Positions 1 to 9,473 of a stretch of DNA of 64,000 nucleotides are shown here, piece by piece. The notes under the pieces are model-generated. The model ran no database searches. It was not told the DNA's origin and saw only the letters and a program-made list of their open reading frames with translations. Both the position numbers and the translations under genes were made by a program. Position 1 is the stretch's first letter; every line of letters begins with the position of its first letter. Location: the NCBI RefSeq assembly GCF_900187045.1, contig NZ_LT906453.1, positions 248,001 to 312,000 of the forward strand. Direction: 5' to 3'. The DNA comes from Dermatophilus congolensis (GTDB lineage Bacteria; Actinomycetota; Actinomycetes; Actinomycetales; Dermatophilaceae).

Positions 1-73
1 ACCGGCCAAACTCAACTGAAGCCAACAAATCCCAACACTGCGCATCCGTGAGACATACCGAGGAATCACTCAC
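1..73 (-). CDS. Partial: pyridoxamine 5'-phosphate oxidase-fold flavoprotein (N-terminus)
   Basis: Only the first 24 codons lie in the window; the gene runs off its left edge. It starts at a GTG (complement of 71-73), preceded seven bases upstream by a clear GGAGG ribosome site. The translation begins MSDSSVCLTDAQCWDLLASV and continues EFGR. This matches the usual N-terminus of the small PNPOx-like flavin-binding proteins of actinobacteria, where an 'L..eCw.lL....GRL' helix precedes the split barrel. Seen: start, ribosome site and this motif. Inferred: the family. It follows the HAD phosphatase on the same strand with a gap of about 70 bases and may be co-transcribed. The substrate and cofactor (FMN or F420) cannot be judged from this fragment. 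Confidence 0.55.
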   Translation of the reverse strand, partial: MSDSSVCLTDAQCWDLLASVEFGR

Positions 74-141
74 CGCTAAACCTCCACACACGCAACACCA
101 CCGATGCCCCACCCTAAAACGCCCCTACCCCAATACAAGCG

Positions 142-999
142 TCACCGCACCAGCGACTCCAACACCTCAGCCACCCCATCGGCATCATGAGCACCCACCG
201 TCGTGTGCGCCAACGCCCGCACACTTGGATGCGCATTCGCTACCGCGAACGAGCGCCCAGCCCACTCCAACATCGGTAAATCATTCGGCATATCCCCGAA
301 CGCCCACACCTGCTCAGGCGAAATCCCCTCCTGCGCGCACCACTGCGCCAACGTAGAAGCCTTCGTCACCCCTGCAGGCCCAATCTCAGCCAACCCCAAC
401 GCACCCGAAAACGCCACCTGCGCACGAGAGCCCACCAACCGTGCAATCTGGCCGATCACCTCCTCACACGCCCCAGGGCGCTCCAACACAGCCGCCCTCA
501 CCAACAACTTGCCCACCACCCCATCCACCTCATCAATCGGACCCACCTGCTCATACACACACAACCCATCCCCCGCGCTGACAGCCAACGCATCACCCGA
601 AGCCAGCTCAGCAAACACCTCATCCACATACGCACCCGTCGTGCGCTCAGCAGCAAAACCCGCCCGCGGCAACAATGACCGCAATTCAGAAGCCAACTGC
701 ACCACCAACGCACAATCAATACCGCGCGACCACAACATCTGCCGATCCGCGACCTGATACACAAACGCACCATTAGCGCAGATCACCACCCCGTGCCCAT
801 CAACTGCCTCCTCCAACGGCACCAACCACCGAGGAGGACGAGCAGTCACAAACACCGTGCGTATCCCCGCCTCCCACACCCCCTGCAACGCCCTTTTTGT
901 ACGCACAGACACCCGACCCCGCTCATCCAGCAAGGTGCCATCCAAATCTGTTGCAATCAAAGAGGGCCGAGCAGCCCCCGCGCCCAAAGAAACCACCAC
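142..999 (-). CDS. HAD-superfamily hydrolase, Cof/IIB type
   Basis: A 285-residue cytosolic phosphatase of the Cof (HAD-IIB) type. Motif I is the DLDGTLLDE near residues 18-26, with the two aspartates as nucleophile and acid/base. A lysine in a KASTL segment near residue 213 is motif III, and GDMPNDLPML near 235-244 is motif IV with the Mg2+-binding acids. The region between is long enough for the C2 cap of this class. These enzymes dephosphorylate sugar phosphates, pyridoxal phosphate or nucleotides, and the true substrate cannot be read from sequence. Several in-frame valine/GTG codons lie at the N-terminus, so the start may shift by a few residues. The next gene downstream on this strand is a PNPOx-like protein. 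Confidence 0.85.
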   Translation of the reverse strand: MVVSLGAGAARPSLIATDLDGTLLDERGRVSVRTKRALQGVWEAGIRTVFVTARPPRWLVPLEEAVDGHGVVICANGAFVYQVADRQMLWSRGIDCALVVQLASELRSLLPRAGFAAERTTGAYVDEVFAELASGDALAVSAGDGLCVYEQVGPIDEVDGVVGKLLVRAAVLERPGACEEVIGQIARLVGSRAQVAFSGALGLAEIGPAGVTKASTLAQWCAQEGISPEQVWAFGDMPNDLPMLEWAGRSFAVANAHPSVRALAHTTVGAHDADGVAEVLESLVR

Positions 1000-1129
1000 A
1001 CAACCACCCTAGGCGCTCACCCTGACCATACGCAGACCCAACCGCACTGACGCGGCACCTAACCGCCACACACCCAACAGCCCACATGCCACACTCAAGA
1101 CAACCCCACCCACCGTGACAGGAGCACCT

Positions 1130-1948
1130 ATGCCCAGCCGCCTCGACCTGACCGCCGCGCTTGCCGAACTGCCCGTCAACTCGGCTGCGGCCGCGGTCAT
1201 CGGCCCCGAAGGCATCATCAACATCAGCGACACCGGCGAACGCTACAACTGGGCTTCCGTCACCAAAATCGTTTCCGCCTGCACCATCCTCGACGCCTGC
1301 ATGGAAGGACTCGTATCCCTCAACGACCCTCTCGGCCCTGAAGGCTCCACCCTCGGTCATCTCCTGGCACACACCTCGGGATACACCTTCGACTCCACCA
1401 AAACCATCGCCAAACCCGGCATCCACCGCGTCTACTCCAACATCAACACCGATGTTGCCGCCCAGCACCTCGCCGAGGTCACCGGCACCAGCTTCACCGA
1501 ACACGTCCACGACCGCGTCTTGGACCTTCTGGACATGGACGGCGCCCGCCTCGAAGGACCAGCCTCCCGCGGCATGACCAGCACTATCAGTGACCTGGCC
1601 ACACTCGCCGCCGAACTACTGACCCCCAAGCTCCTCCTACCCGAAGTCGTGCGACTAGCCTCCACCCCCACCTACCCCGAACTGGACGGAGTACTCCCCG
1701 GATTCGGTCGGCAACGCCCCAACCTGTGGGGATACGGCTGCGAAATCCGCGGCCACAAAACCCCCCACTGGACAGCACCAGGCAACTCCCCAAGCACCTT
1801 CGGACACTTCGGCATGTCCGGCAGCTTCTGCTGGATCGACCCCGATGCCCAACTCGGATGTGTTTTCCTCTGCGACCGTGACTTTGGCACCTGGGCCAGC
1901 GACTCCTGGCCCTCTTTCTCACAAAAAGTTCTCGACGCCTACGCCTAA
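1130..1948 (+). CDS. Serine hydrolase, class C beta-lactamase/DD-peptidase family
   Basis: A 272-residue protein. I start it at ATG 1130 because AGGAG sits five bases upstream; an in-frame GTG at 1115 lacks such a site. The serine-beta-lactamase motifs are in order: SVTK at residues 43-46 (nucleophile and general base), YSN near residue 105, and HFGMSGSF near the C-terminus in the place of the KTG-type triad. There is no signal peptide or membrane segment, so it is probably a cytosolic esterase or peptidase rather than a secreted beta-lactamase. It is shorter than typical AmpC-type enzymes (about 350-400). It converges on the beta-helix gene and shares the hairpin at 1956-1992 as terminator. 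Confidence 0.85.
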   Translation: MPSRLDLTAALAELPVNSAAAAVIGPEGIINISDTGERYNWASVTKIVSACTILDACMEGLVSLNDPLGPEGSTLGHLLAHTSGYTFDSTKTIAKPGIHRVYSNINTDVAAQHLAEVTGTSFTEHVHDRVLDLLDMDGARLEGPASRGMTSTISDLATLAAELLTPKLLLPEVVRLASTPTYPELDGVLPGFGRQRPNLWGYGCEIRGHKTPHWTAPGNSPSTFGHFGMSGSFCWIDPDAQLGCVFLCDRDFGTWASDSWPSFSQKVLDAYA

Positions 1949-1955
1949 CCCCATC

Positions 1956-1992
1956 CTGGTGTGCCTACCGCTACCAGCAGTAGGCACACCAG
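1956..1992. terminator. Bidirectional terminator hairpin
   Basis: Perfect 13-bp inverted repeat, CTGGTGTGCCTAC at 1956-1968 and its complement at 1980-1992, with an 11-base loop. It lies between the convergent serine hydrolase (ends 1948) and beta-helix gene (ends 2020). There is no long T tract, which is usual in this window. Confidence 0.75.
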
Positions 1993-2019
1993 ACAATTCC
2001 CGATCTGAGAACAGTCCGC

Positions 2020-3240
2020 TCACCGCGCCGCAGCCACAGGCAAGCCAGGAACCAACGCACGCGCAGCCGCCAACCGCACAGCCCCCACCTCCTCTAGCCA
2101 GGCGGTACCCGCCTGAACCTCCTGCGCAGACAAGCCCTGCACCGCCTGGACATACGGCGTGCCTGCCTCAGCTGCCTGGCCCAAAGCAGACAGCACCGTT
2201 TCCGGCGCAGCGGGCAGCATTGCTCCCGCGGCACCGCCACAATCAGGCACACACAAACGCTCACGCGCCGTCAACAAATCTGCCTCATCCCCGCGGGGGT
2301 TCGTGAGCTTGCTCAGCAAGGTTGACAATCGTTTTGCTCGTTCCTGCCGCGCAGAGCCAAGAGCACCCAACGCCCCTTCCAAAACAAGATCGCCCAACTC
2401 CATCGCCGCGAAAAATGGGGCACGAGCCTGCCGATACCACGCCTCCAAGGCATCAAGAGCAGCTAGATACTCCACGTTGCGAGCCACCAAGCGTGCCGCG
2501 CCCCTGATCTGCTCGGGCGAGAAATCACGCCGCACCGACGGCGCTGCCCCCGGAATAACCAGCTGATTCTCTTCCACGATGTCCTGCCGCAAGATCTCTC
2601 CAGCACCTACCACCGTGCCGTACGCAACCCGAGCAGGGCCCACCGTGCCGCCCTGGCCACCCAAAAAAATGGGACGTTCACGCAGCATCACTCCCCGCGC
2701 GACATCTCCAAACATTGATGGCGTCGCTTTATCTCCCGTCGGGGTGAAGTTGAAATGGATATAGCTAGAGCCAACCTCACTGTGATTCTTGCGGCTTGTT
2801 CCCCCAGCCATGAGGCAGTCACACATGTTGATGAGGCTGCCCAGCGTGACAAATGGGAACAGGATGGTTTGTTTTAACCCCACCGTGTGAGCCCCACCTG
2901 CTTGCTCTTCAAGGATCGAGCCCTCCCGGACGTGGTGGCCCAAACCAAGATTGGCGCCTTGGAGGAACACTGCCTTGGCCGCATATCCACCTTTGAGCTG
3001 TACATCGGGACCAATGATGCAATCCTCTACCGTCACTGGGCCTTCCCGCCCCAGCTCGACCCCAGAACTGATGACAGTACGAGCCCCCCGGATACGGGTT
3101 CCAGGATGGATAATGACCCGCTCACCGCTGATGCGGTCCGGGTCCACATCCGCATCAATAGTGACCATGGCGGGATGGGGAATCGTGACCCCTTTAGCCA
3201 CAAGGGTGTTCACCATGTTCATGTCTGTGCGCCCCGTCAT
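2020..3240 (-). CDS. Left-handed beta-helix protein, GlmU-related, without nucleotidyltransferase domain
   Basis: A 406-residue protein that starts at ATG 3240 behind a strong AGGAGG. Residues about 15-240 show the loose hexapeptide periodicity of a left-handed parallel beta-helix, for example IIHPGTRIRGARTVISSG and VTVEDCIIGPDVQLKGG. Long insertions include MCDCLMAGGTSRKNHSEVGSS and a GDKATPSMFGDVARG segment. The last ~150 residues are helical and alanine-rich. Family knowledge: such proteins are usually annotated as UDP-N-acetylglucosamine pyrophosphorylase-related. Seen: no Rossmann-like pyrophosphorylase domain precedes the helix, so it cannot be a complete GlmU. Substrate unknown. It stands between the convergent serine hydrolase and the upstream aminotransferase on the same strand. 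Confidence 0.7.
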   Translation of the reverse strand: MTGRTDMNMVNTLVAKGVTIPHPAMVTIDADVDPDRISGERVIIHPGTRIRGARTVISSGVELGREGPVTVEDCIIGPDVQLKGGYAAKAVFLQGANLGLGHHVREGSILEEQAGGAHTVGLKQTILFPFVTLGSLINMCDCLMAGGTSRKNHSEVGSSYIHFNFTPTGDKATPSMFGDVARGVMLRERPIFLGGQGGTVGPARVAYGTVVGAGEILRQDIVEENQLVIPGAAPSVRRDFSPEQIRGAARLVARNVEYLAALDALEAWYRQARAPFFAAMELGDLVLEGALGALGSARQERAKRLSTLLSKLTNPRGDEADLLTARERLCVPDCGGAAGAMLPAAPETVLSALGQAAEAGTPYVQAVQGLSAQEVQAGTAWLEEVGAVRLAAARALVPGLPVAAAR

Positions 3241-3340
3241 ATCCGCCTCCTGCTGAGCCCGCGTTTCGTGTACCGGACAGTCTTCTTCGGCAGTCTGCCA
3301 GTTCAGTGGTGCAGACGGGCCAACAACACTGGATACAGCT

Positions 3341-3378
3341 TGCCTGCGCGCAGGTACTCCAAACGCTCCGCGCAGGCA
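3341..3378 (-). terminator. Terminator hairpin after the aminotransferase
   Basis: TGCCTGCGCG at 3341-3350 pairs perfectly with CGCGCAGGCA at 3369-3378 (10 bp, 18-base loop). It starts seven bases after the aminotransferase stop and isolates that gene from the beta-helix gene. Confidence 0.65.
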
Positions 3379-3384
3379 GGGCGT

Positions 3385-4557
3385 TTAGAGAGCTTTCGCG
3401 ATGGCAGCAACAACTTCTTCAAGCACCGGCAGGGGGGTAGCAATGTTGATGCGGGCCATCCCCACAGCTGCGTCCCCGAGATCAGGCCCAGCGTTCAGCA
3501 CGACATTGCTCTTTTCATCAATGATGCGAGTGGGATCATCCCCCAGACCTGCACCGCCACGCGCGCCGCGGAAATCCAGCAAAGCTAGGAAGGTGCCTTC
3601 AGGCATGCGATAACGCACCCCGGGAAGTTTATCCTCGACAAGTTCAGCCAGGCGCCGCCGGTTACGGTCCAGGTAGGAAACAAGACCTTCAAGCCACTCA
3701 TCACCCTGGTCATAGGCAGCGATGTTGGCGAAAATTCCCGGTCGAGAAGCCCAAATCCAGCGGCTGGCTTTCTCCCACGCGGCGTGATGGTCGGGGTTAG
3801 TGAGAATGATCTGTGCACATTTGAGCCCAGCAAGGTTGAACGATTTGCTCGCAGAAATGGCGGTGATGCTGTGCGCGGCAGTGCGCTCATCCAGTGATGC
3901 GTACGGGATGTGGCTGTGCCCCGGATAGACGATAGGTGCATGGATCTCGTCAGCGAAGACAAGACCCCCCTTGGCTTCAACAACATCGGCGATGGCCAGA
4001 AGCTCATCACGGGTGAGGACACGCCCAACAGGGTTGTGCGGGTTGCACAGAACAAGCAGTTCGGCTCCCTGATCAAAAGCAGCGGCGAGCGCATTTAGGT
4101 CGTAGGTGTAGTAGCCAGAGTCGTCACAGCTTAAGGGGACTTGGATGACATCCCGGTCAAAGTAGGTGGGCAGAGTCAAGAACGGCATGTATGCCGGAGT
4201 GGGGACGATGACGGGGGTGCCAGGAGTGGTGTAGGTCTCAATGACGGCAACCAGTCCAGCCAAGACATCCGGAATGGGCTGGACGTTTCCAGGGTCTGGG
4301 GCCCATCCCCAATGACGTTTTGAGAAGTCGGTGTAGGCGCGGGCCAGCTGTGTGTTGTCGCTGTCCGGTGAGTATCCGAGTGCGCCGGTGTTGACCAGAT
4401 CAGTGACAGCGGCGCGGACCGGCTCACACAGCGGGAAGTCCATCTCGGCGATCCATGCGGCGAGCGCACCAGGTTTTTTCATCCATTTCGCGGTGCCCCA
4501 GCTGCGGATCTGGTCAGTGGTGATGGCGTCGTATTGGCTGGTGAGGTCGATGGCCAC
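3385..4557 (-). CDS. PLP-dependent C-S lyase/aminotransferase, MalY/PatB family
   Basis: A 390-residue fold-type I PLP enzyme. The open frame extends further upstream, but GTG 4557 is the likely start: AAGGAG lies five bases before it and the family's N-terminus (AIDLTSQYDAITTDQIRSWGTAKW) begins there. The W/M-rich EMDFPLCEPV segment follows, then CNPHNPVGRV (binding of the substrate carboxylate and PLP ring), FADEIHAPI with the cofactor-contacting aspartate, and SASKSFNLAG with the Schiff-base lysine. The family cleaves cystathionine or cysteine S-conjugates to pyruvate, ammonia and a thiol; some members are MalY-like regulators. It follows asd on the same strand after a strong terminator, so it is probably a separate unit, although both belong to aspartate/methionine-linked metabolism. 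Confidence 0.85.
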   Translation of the reverse strand: MAIDLTSQYDAITTDQIRSWGTAKWMKKPGALAAWIAEMDFPLCEPVRAAVTDLVNTGALGYSPDSDNTQLARAYTDFSKRHWGWAPDPGNVQPIPDVLAGLVAVIETYTTPGTPVIVPTPAYMPFLTLPTYFDRDVIQVPLSCDDSGYYTYDLNALAAAFDQGAELLVLCNPHNPVGRVLTRDELLAIADVVEAKGGLVFADEIHAPIVYPGHSHIPYASLDERTAAHSITAISASKSFNLAGLKCAQIILTNPDHHAAWEKASRWIWASRPGIFANIAAYDQGDEWLEGLVSYLDRNRRRLAELVEDKLPGVRYRMPEGTFLALLDFRGARGGAGLGDDPTRIIDEKSNVVLNAGPDLGDAAVGMARINIATPLPVLEEVVAAIAKAL

Positions 4558-4585
4558 GGATTCTCCTTGGTGGGCGGGTATGGGT

Positions 4586-4627
4586 GAGGCGGTGCACCGG
4601 CGTGTGGGTGGGCCGGTGCACCGCCTC
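4586..4627 (-). terminator. Terminator hairpin after asd
   Basis: A perfect 16-bp inverted repeat, GAGGCGGTGCACCGGC (4586-4601) with its complement at 4612-4627 and a 10-base loop. It begins 12 bases after the asd stop codon. Confidence 0.8.
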
Positions 4628-4639
4628 TCACGAGGTCGG

Positions 4640-5683
<1,044 letters not shown>

Positions 5684-5874
5684 CTAGGCCCACACAAACC
5701 ACACCATCCACCGTGCGAGACACCCACGCCCACCGTGCGGGACATACCTAAGACACGCTCCACCTGCCCACGCCCCTACCCTGCCCCACATCACAGCCCA
5801 TCACCACCTGAACACCAATCCCACCGGCACTGACCAACAACACCCTGAGGGCACCGCCGATTACGCTGACAAAC

Positions 5875-6510
5875 GTGACCGCTTCCTACCCGCGCCTCAT
5901 GGTGCGCCAATTGTCGAAATCGTTTGACGGGCGCGCCGTCTTCTCCGGCGTGGACTTGGACGTCCACGAAGGCGAAATCGTCTCTATCTTCGGCCCCAAC
6001 GGTGTTGGAAAAACCACCCTCCTACGCTGCCTCATGGGCGCTGAAGAACCCGACTCCGGCGACGTCTTCCTCGACGGCGAACCCATGCACGAAACCGACC
6101 CCCAAGTCCGCCGCCGCGTCGCCGCCATCCTCGACGACATGGCCTTCTTCTCCGACGTCACCGTGTGGGAACACCTCGATCTCCTGGCCCGCGCCCACGG
6201 ATCCGATGAAACCGACATCGTCGATACCGCCCTACGCACCCTCGGACTCGCTGACGTCGCCGATCAAATCCCCGACACTCTCTCCTCTGGACAACGTCGC
6301 CGCCTAGGCCTAGCTACCACCCTGGTACGTCCCTTCGACCTACTCATCCTTGATGAACCCGAACAACGCCTGGACACCGCCGGACGTATCTGGTTGGGAG
6401 CCCACCTGAACAAACTCGCCAAAGAAGGCTGCTCGGTCCTGATGTCTACCCACTCCAGCGAACTCGCCGCAGCTATCTCCGCCCGCCGTATCCACCTGCG
6501 CCACCTCTGA
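5875..6510 (+). CDS. ABC transporter ATP-binding protein (exporter type)
   Basis: A 211-residue single ABC domain. Walker A is GPNGVGKTT, the signature is LSSGQRRRLGLA (serine in place of the first glycine of LSGGQ), and Walker B is LLILDEPEQRLD. The H-loop histidine is in LMSTHSSELAA. The start is a GTG at 5875; GAGG lies about 25 bases upstream, which is far, so a later start is possible. The gene is followed after ten bases by a multi-membrane-spanning protein, with which it most likely forms a two-gene exporter. The substrate is unknown; similar pairs are annotated only as ABC transporters with DUF6297 permeases. Confidence 0.85.
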   Translation: MTASYPRLMVRQLSKSFDGRAVFSGVDLDVHEGEIVSIFGPNGVGKTTLLRCLMGAEEPDSGDVFLDGEPMHETDPQVRRRVAAILDDMAFFSDVTVWEHLDLLARAHGSDETDIVDTALRTLGLADVADQIPDTLSSGQRRRLGLATTLVRPFDLLILDEPEQRLDTAGRIWLGAHLNKLAKEGCSVLMSTHSSELAAAISARRIHLRHL

Positions 6511-6520
6511 AACCACCCAC

Positions 6521-8035
6521 ATGAGCACCGAAAACCCACCCACCAAAACCCGCACCCAACCACCCATCGACCGCACCGCATCCGAAGACCTCGCTCACGA
6601 GGCGCTCATCACTCTGCGATCAGCCCAAATCGACACCACCTTTACTCGCGGCGACATTGGCCCCTGGAGCGGACTACACCTAGTCACTCTCCTACTGGTC
6701 ATGACCGCTATTTTCCTGTGGGCACTCATTCGTGGCGCGGGCGCAGGACTATCCCAATCCGACTTCATCGCCTCACCGCCCTTTCTGGCAACCGGCATCA
6801 TCCTCCTAGCTACTGGCACTAGCGTCCTGCTCGCCACCGCAGCAGGACCCCTCGGCGCATCACACCCCCTGCGCAGCTGGCTACTCACCTCCCCGGCTGA
6901 CCGCGCCGCCCTTATCCGCGGCTCCTACCGCGCCATCGGCATCGCCTGCGGAATCATCGGTGCAGTCGCCCTAGGATTCGCGGTCTCTCTCACCGGCCAC
7001 GGCCCCATCCGTATCCTCACTTCAACCTCCTTAGGGTTCGCTGGCGGGCTAACCCTCACCAAAATCCTCGCCGTCGGGCAGCACCGTCCCGGCAGCGAAG
7101 ACATCGCACGCCTTGCCGGAAAAGTCCTCATAGCCATCGCCTCACTCACCCTCACCCTGGGCATCCTGCCCGGATGGTCCACCGTCGCTGAGCTCTACGC
7201 CGCCCCCACCAACACGTGGGGACCGGCCCTGGACCTGCTCACCACAGTCGTGCTCATCCTGCTCATGTGGCGCCTAGAACAACCCATGCGAGCCTCCGCA
7301 CGTCACCTATCCGTAGGGGCACTCGCCCGCGGAGGCGATTTCGTTGACGCACTCAGCGTCTCCACCGTCATGCTCGACTCCACCCCGCTACGCGCCATAA
7401 CCCGCCCAGCCACCCGCCGCCGCCTACACTCCACCCCCACCCGTCGCCGCGGCCTGGGCGCACTGCTAGAAACAGACATCCGCCGCGTCCGCCGCGACAG
7501 ATTCAGCATCCTTGCCGTCCTATGCGCAATTCCACTGCCCGCCACTGCATCCGCAGTTCTGGGCACCACCGGAGGATGGTGGACCGCACTTATCGTCGGC
7601 TACTACGTCACCGCCACCTTCACCGACGGATACACCAACTACGCCCGCTCAGACTCCATCCGTCGAAGCCTGCCCTTCACTCCGCTCAAAGCCCGACTCA
7701 CCCTCCTAGCCGCCCCCACCGTGATTGCGGCTACCTGGTCACTCATCGCCCTCATCTTGGCCCGAGTGCACCCCCTGACCTGGCCCATCCTCATCACAGC
7801 AGCGCTAGCTGGAGCTGTCCGATCCGCCCAACCTCGCGACATCAGATCCGCCTCATCAGCCATGGCTTCCACCCCCATGGGCGTAATTCCCCTAGGACTT
7901 TTAGCTCTCATCGCCCGCGGCTACGACACTCTTCTTTTGCCTGGACTTCTCGTCGCCGTTGGTCTTCCCATTCCCGCATTCATCACCGCACTAGCACCCC
8001 TTGCTTATTACCTCCTGAGAAACCGACAAACATGA
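6521..8035 (+). CDS. ABC transporter membrane subunit (DUF6297-like)
   Basis: A 504-residue integral membrane protein with about 10-12 hydrophobic segments, beginning with a span near residues 50-75. A long cytoplasmic stretch in the middle (about 255-330) is rich in arginine. It lies ten bases after the ABC ATPase on the same strand, which points to a two-component exporter. I place it with the DUF6297-type actinobacterial membrane proteins because of this pairing, size and topology, not by a diagnostic motif. The substrate is unknown. It ends 83 bases before citrate synthase. Confidence 0.7.
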   Translation: MSTENPPTKTRTQPPIDRTASEDLAHEALITLRSAQIDTTFTRGDIGPWSGLHLVTLLLVMTAIFLWALIRGAGAGLSQSDFIASPPFLATGIILLATGTSVLLATAAGPLGASHPLRSWLLTSPADRAALIRGSYRAIGIACGIIGAVALGFAVSLTGHGPIRILTSTSLGFAGGLTLTKILAVGQHRPGSEDIARLAGKVLIAIASLTLTLGILPGWSTVAELYAAPTNTWGPALDLLTTVVLILLMWRLEQPMRASARHLSVGALARGGDFVDALSVSTVMLDSTPLRAITRPATRRRLHSTPTRRRGLGALLETDIRRVRRDRFSILAVLCAIPLPATASAVLGTTGGWWTALIVGYYVTATFTDGYTNYARSDSIRRSLPFTPLKARLTLLAAPTVIAATWSLIALILARVHPLTWPILITAALAGAVRSAQPRDIRSASSAMASTPMGVIPLGLLALIARGYDTLLLPGLLVAVGLPIPAFITALAPLAYYLLRNRQT

Positions 8036-8118
8036 AAAAGAAAAACTCGTAACACAATGCTGTGAAACGCATCACGCCATACGATGTCGAAAGACATCTC
8101 AACGACGAGGAGAATCAG

Positions 8119-9405
8119 ATGAGCAATGTGGCTCGCCTGGACCTGGACGGATCCACCTATGAACTACCCATCGTGGTGGGAACCGAGAACGAACACGCTA
8201 TCGACATCTCGAAACTCCGTACCGAAACCGGCTACATCACCCTCGACGATGGATATGGCAACACCGGATCCACCAAATCCGCGATCACCTACATCGATGG
8301 CGAAGCAGGCATTCTCCGATACCGCGGCTACCCCATTGAAGAACTCGCCGAAGGAAGCTCTTTCGTCGAAACAGCCTGGCTCGTCATCTTCGGTGAACTC
8401 CCCACCATCGAACAACGTGATCGCTTTAGCGACCTTCTCGCCGAAAACGCCATGATCGACGAGAACATGAAAAAACACTTCGATGGCTTCCCCCCGAAAG
8501 CACACCCAATGGCCATTCTCTCGGCCATGATCCAAACGCTTTCAGCCCATGAACCCGAAGTCATGGAAGCCAACGACGAAAGCAGCATCGAAACCGCGGC
8601 AGCCGTCCTCATCTCTAAAGTCCGCACCATCGCCGCCGCCGCCTACAAGTCCAGCATCGGCGAACCCATCGCCTACCCCCGCTACAACCTCAAATACGTC
8701 GAGAACTTCATGCACATGATGTTCTCCGTGCCCTACAAGCAATTCGAGTGCACCCCAGCTATGTCGCGCGCGCTCAACCTGTTCCTTGTCCTGCACGCCG
8801 ACCACGAGCAAAACTGCTCCACCTCCACCGTGCGCATGGTCGCCTCCAGCCAAGCCAACATCTTCGCCTCAGCCTCCGCAGGTGTCTCAGCACTGTGGGG
8901 CCCCCGCCACGGCGGCGCCAATATGGCCGTCATCAAAATGCTCAAAGAGATCAAAGAACGCGACATCGCAGTCTCCGAGTACGTGAAGAAAGTCAAAAAC
9001 AAAGAAGACGGCGTCAAACTTCAAGGATTCGGCCACCGCGTTTACCGCAACTTTGACCCGCGATCGAAAATTCTGCGCTCGGCCGCAGACGACCTATTCT
9101 CCGAGCTCGAAGTAAAAGACGATCTTCTCGATATCGCTCAAGAACTCGCTGACGCAGCCCTCAACGACGACTACTTCATCGAGCGCAAGCTTTACCCCAA
9201 TGTCGACTTTTACTCCGGCATTATTCTGCGAGCCCTGGGTATCCCCTTGGAAATGTTCACCGTCATGTTCGCCATAGGCCGCATGCCAGGCTGGATCGCC
9301 AACTGGAAAGAAATCCACGACGACCCCAAAGGCCGCATCTACCGGCCGCGCCAGATTTACACAGGTGAGACCGCACGTTCCTGGAAACCACGCACCGAAC
9401 GCTGA
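8119..9405 (+). CDS. gltA: Citrate synthase
   Basis: A 428-residue type I citrate synthase that condenses oxaloacetate and acetyl-CoA. I start it at ATG 8119, with GAGGAGA five bases upstream; the open frame continues to 8062 without a better site. Seen: the N-terminal beta-strand domain typical of the hexameric bacterial enzyme, HADHEQNCSTSTVR with the substrate-binding histidine, GFGHRVYRNFDPRSK with catalytic His306, and LYPNVDFYSG with the catalytic aspartate. Length is the family's usual. It is a single gene ending in the hairpin at 9431-9473. Confidence 0.95.
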   Translation: MSNVARLDLDGSTYELPIVVGTENEHAIDISKLRTETGYITLDDGYGNTGSTKSAITYIDGEAGILRYRGYPIEELAEGSSFVETAWLVIFGELPTIEQRDRFSDLLAENAMIDENMKKHFDGFPPKAHPMAILSAMIQTLSAHEPEVMEANDESSIETAAAVLISKVRTIAAAAYKSSIGEPIAYPRYNLKYVENFMHMMFSVPYKQFECTPAMSRALNLFLVLHADHEQNCSTSTVRMVASSQANIFASASAGVSALWGPRHGGANMAVIKMLKEIKERDIAVSEYVKKVKNKEDGVKLQGFGHRVYRNFDPRSKILRSAADDLFSELEVKDDLLDIAQELADAALNDDYFIERKLYPNVDFYSGIILRALGIPLEMFTVMFAIGRMPGWIANWKEIHDDPKGRIYRPRQIYTGETARSWKPRTER

Positions 9406-9430
9406 CCTATTTACGTCATAATTTCGCACC

Positions 9431-9473
9431 CCGATATGGCTCCTCCACGGCTGACGCCCAGGAGCCATATCGG
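9431..9473 (+). terminator. Terminator hairpin of gltA that carries the next gene's ribosome site
   Basis: Perfect 14-bp inverted repeat, CCGATATGGCTCCT (9431-9444) and AGGAGCCATATCGG (9460-9473), loop 15 bases. The right arm contains AGGAG and its last base is the first base of the GTG that opens the AI-2E permease frame, so the fold would hide that ribosome site. Confidence 0.7.

Noticed and set aside
48-356. Plus-strand open frame of 102 codons at the left edge
   Set aside because: It lies antisense to the HAD phosphatase and the PNPOx-like start, has no ribosome site and a Pro/Thr/His composition typical of antisense frames in GC-rich genes.
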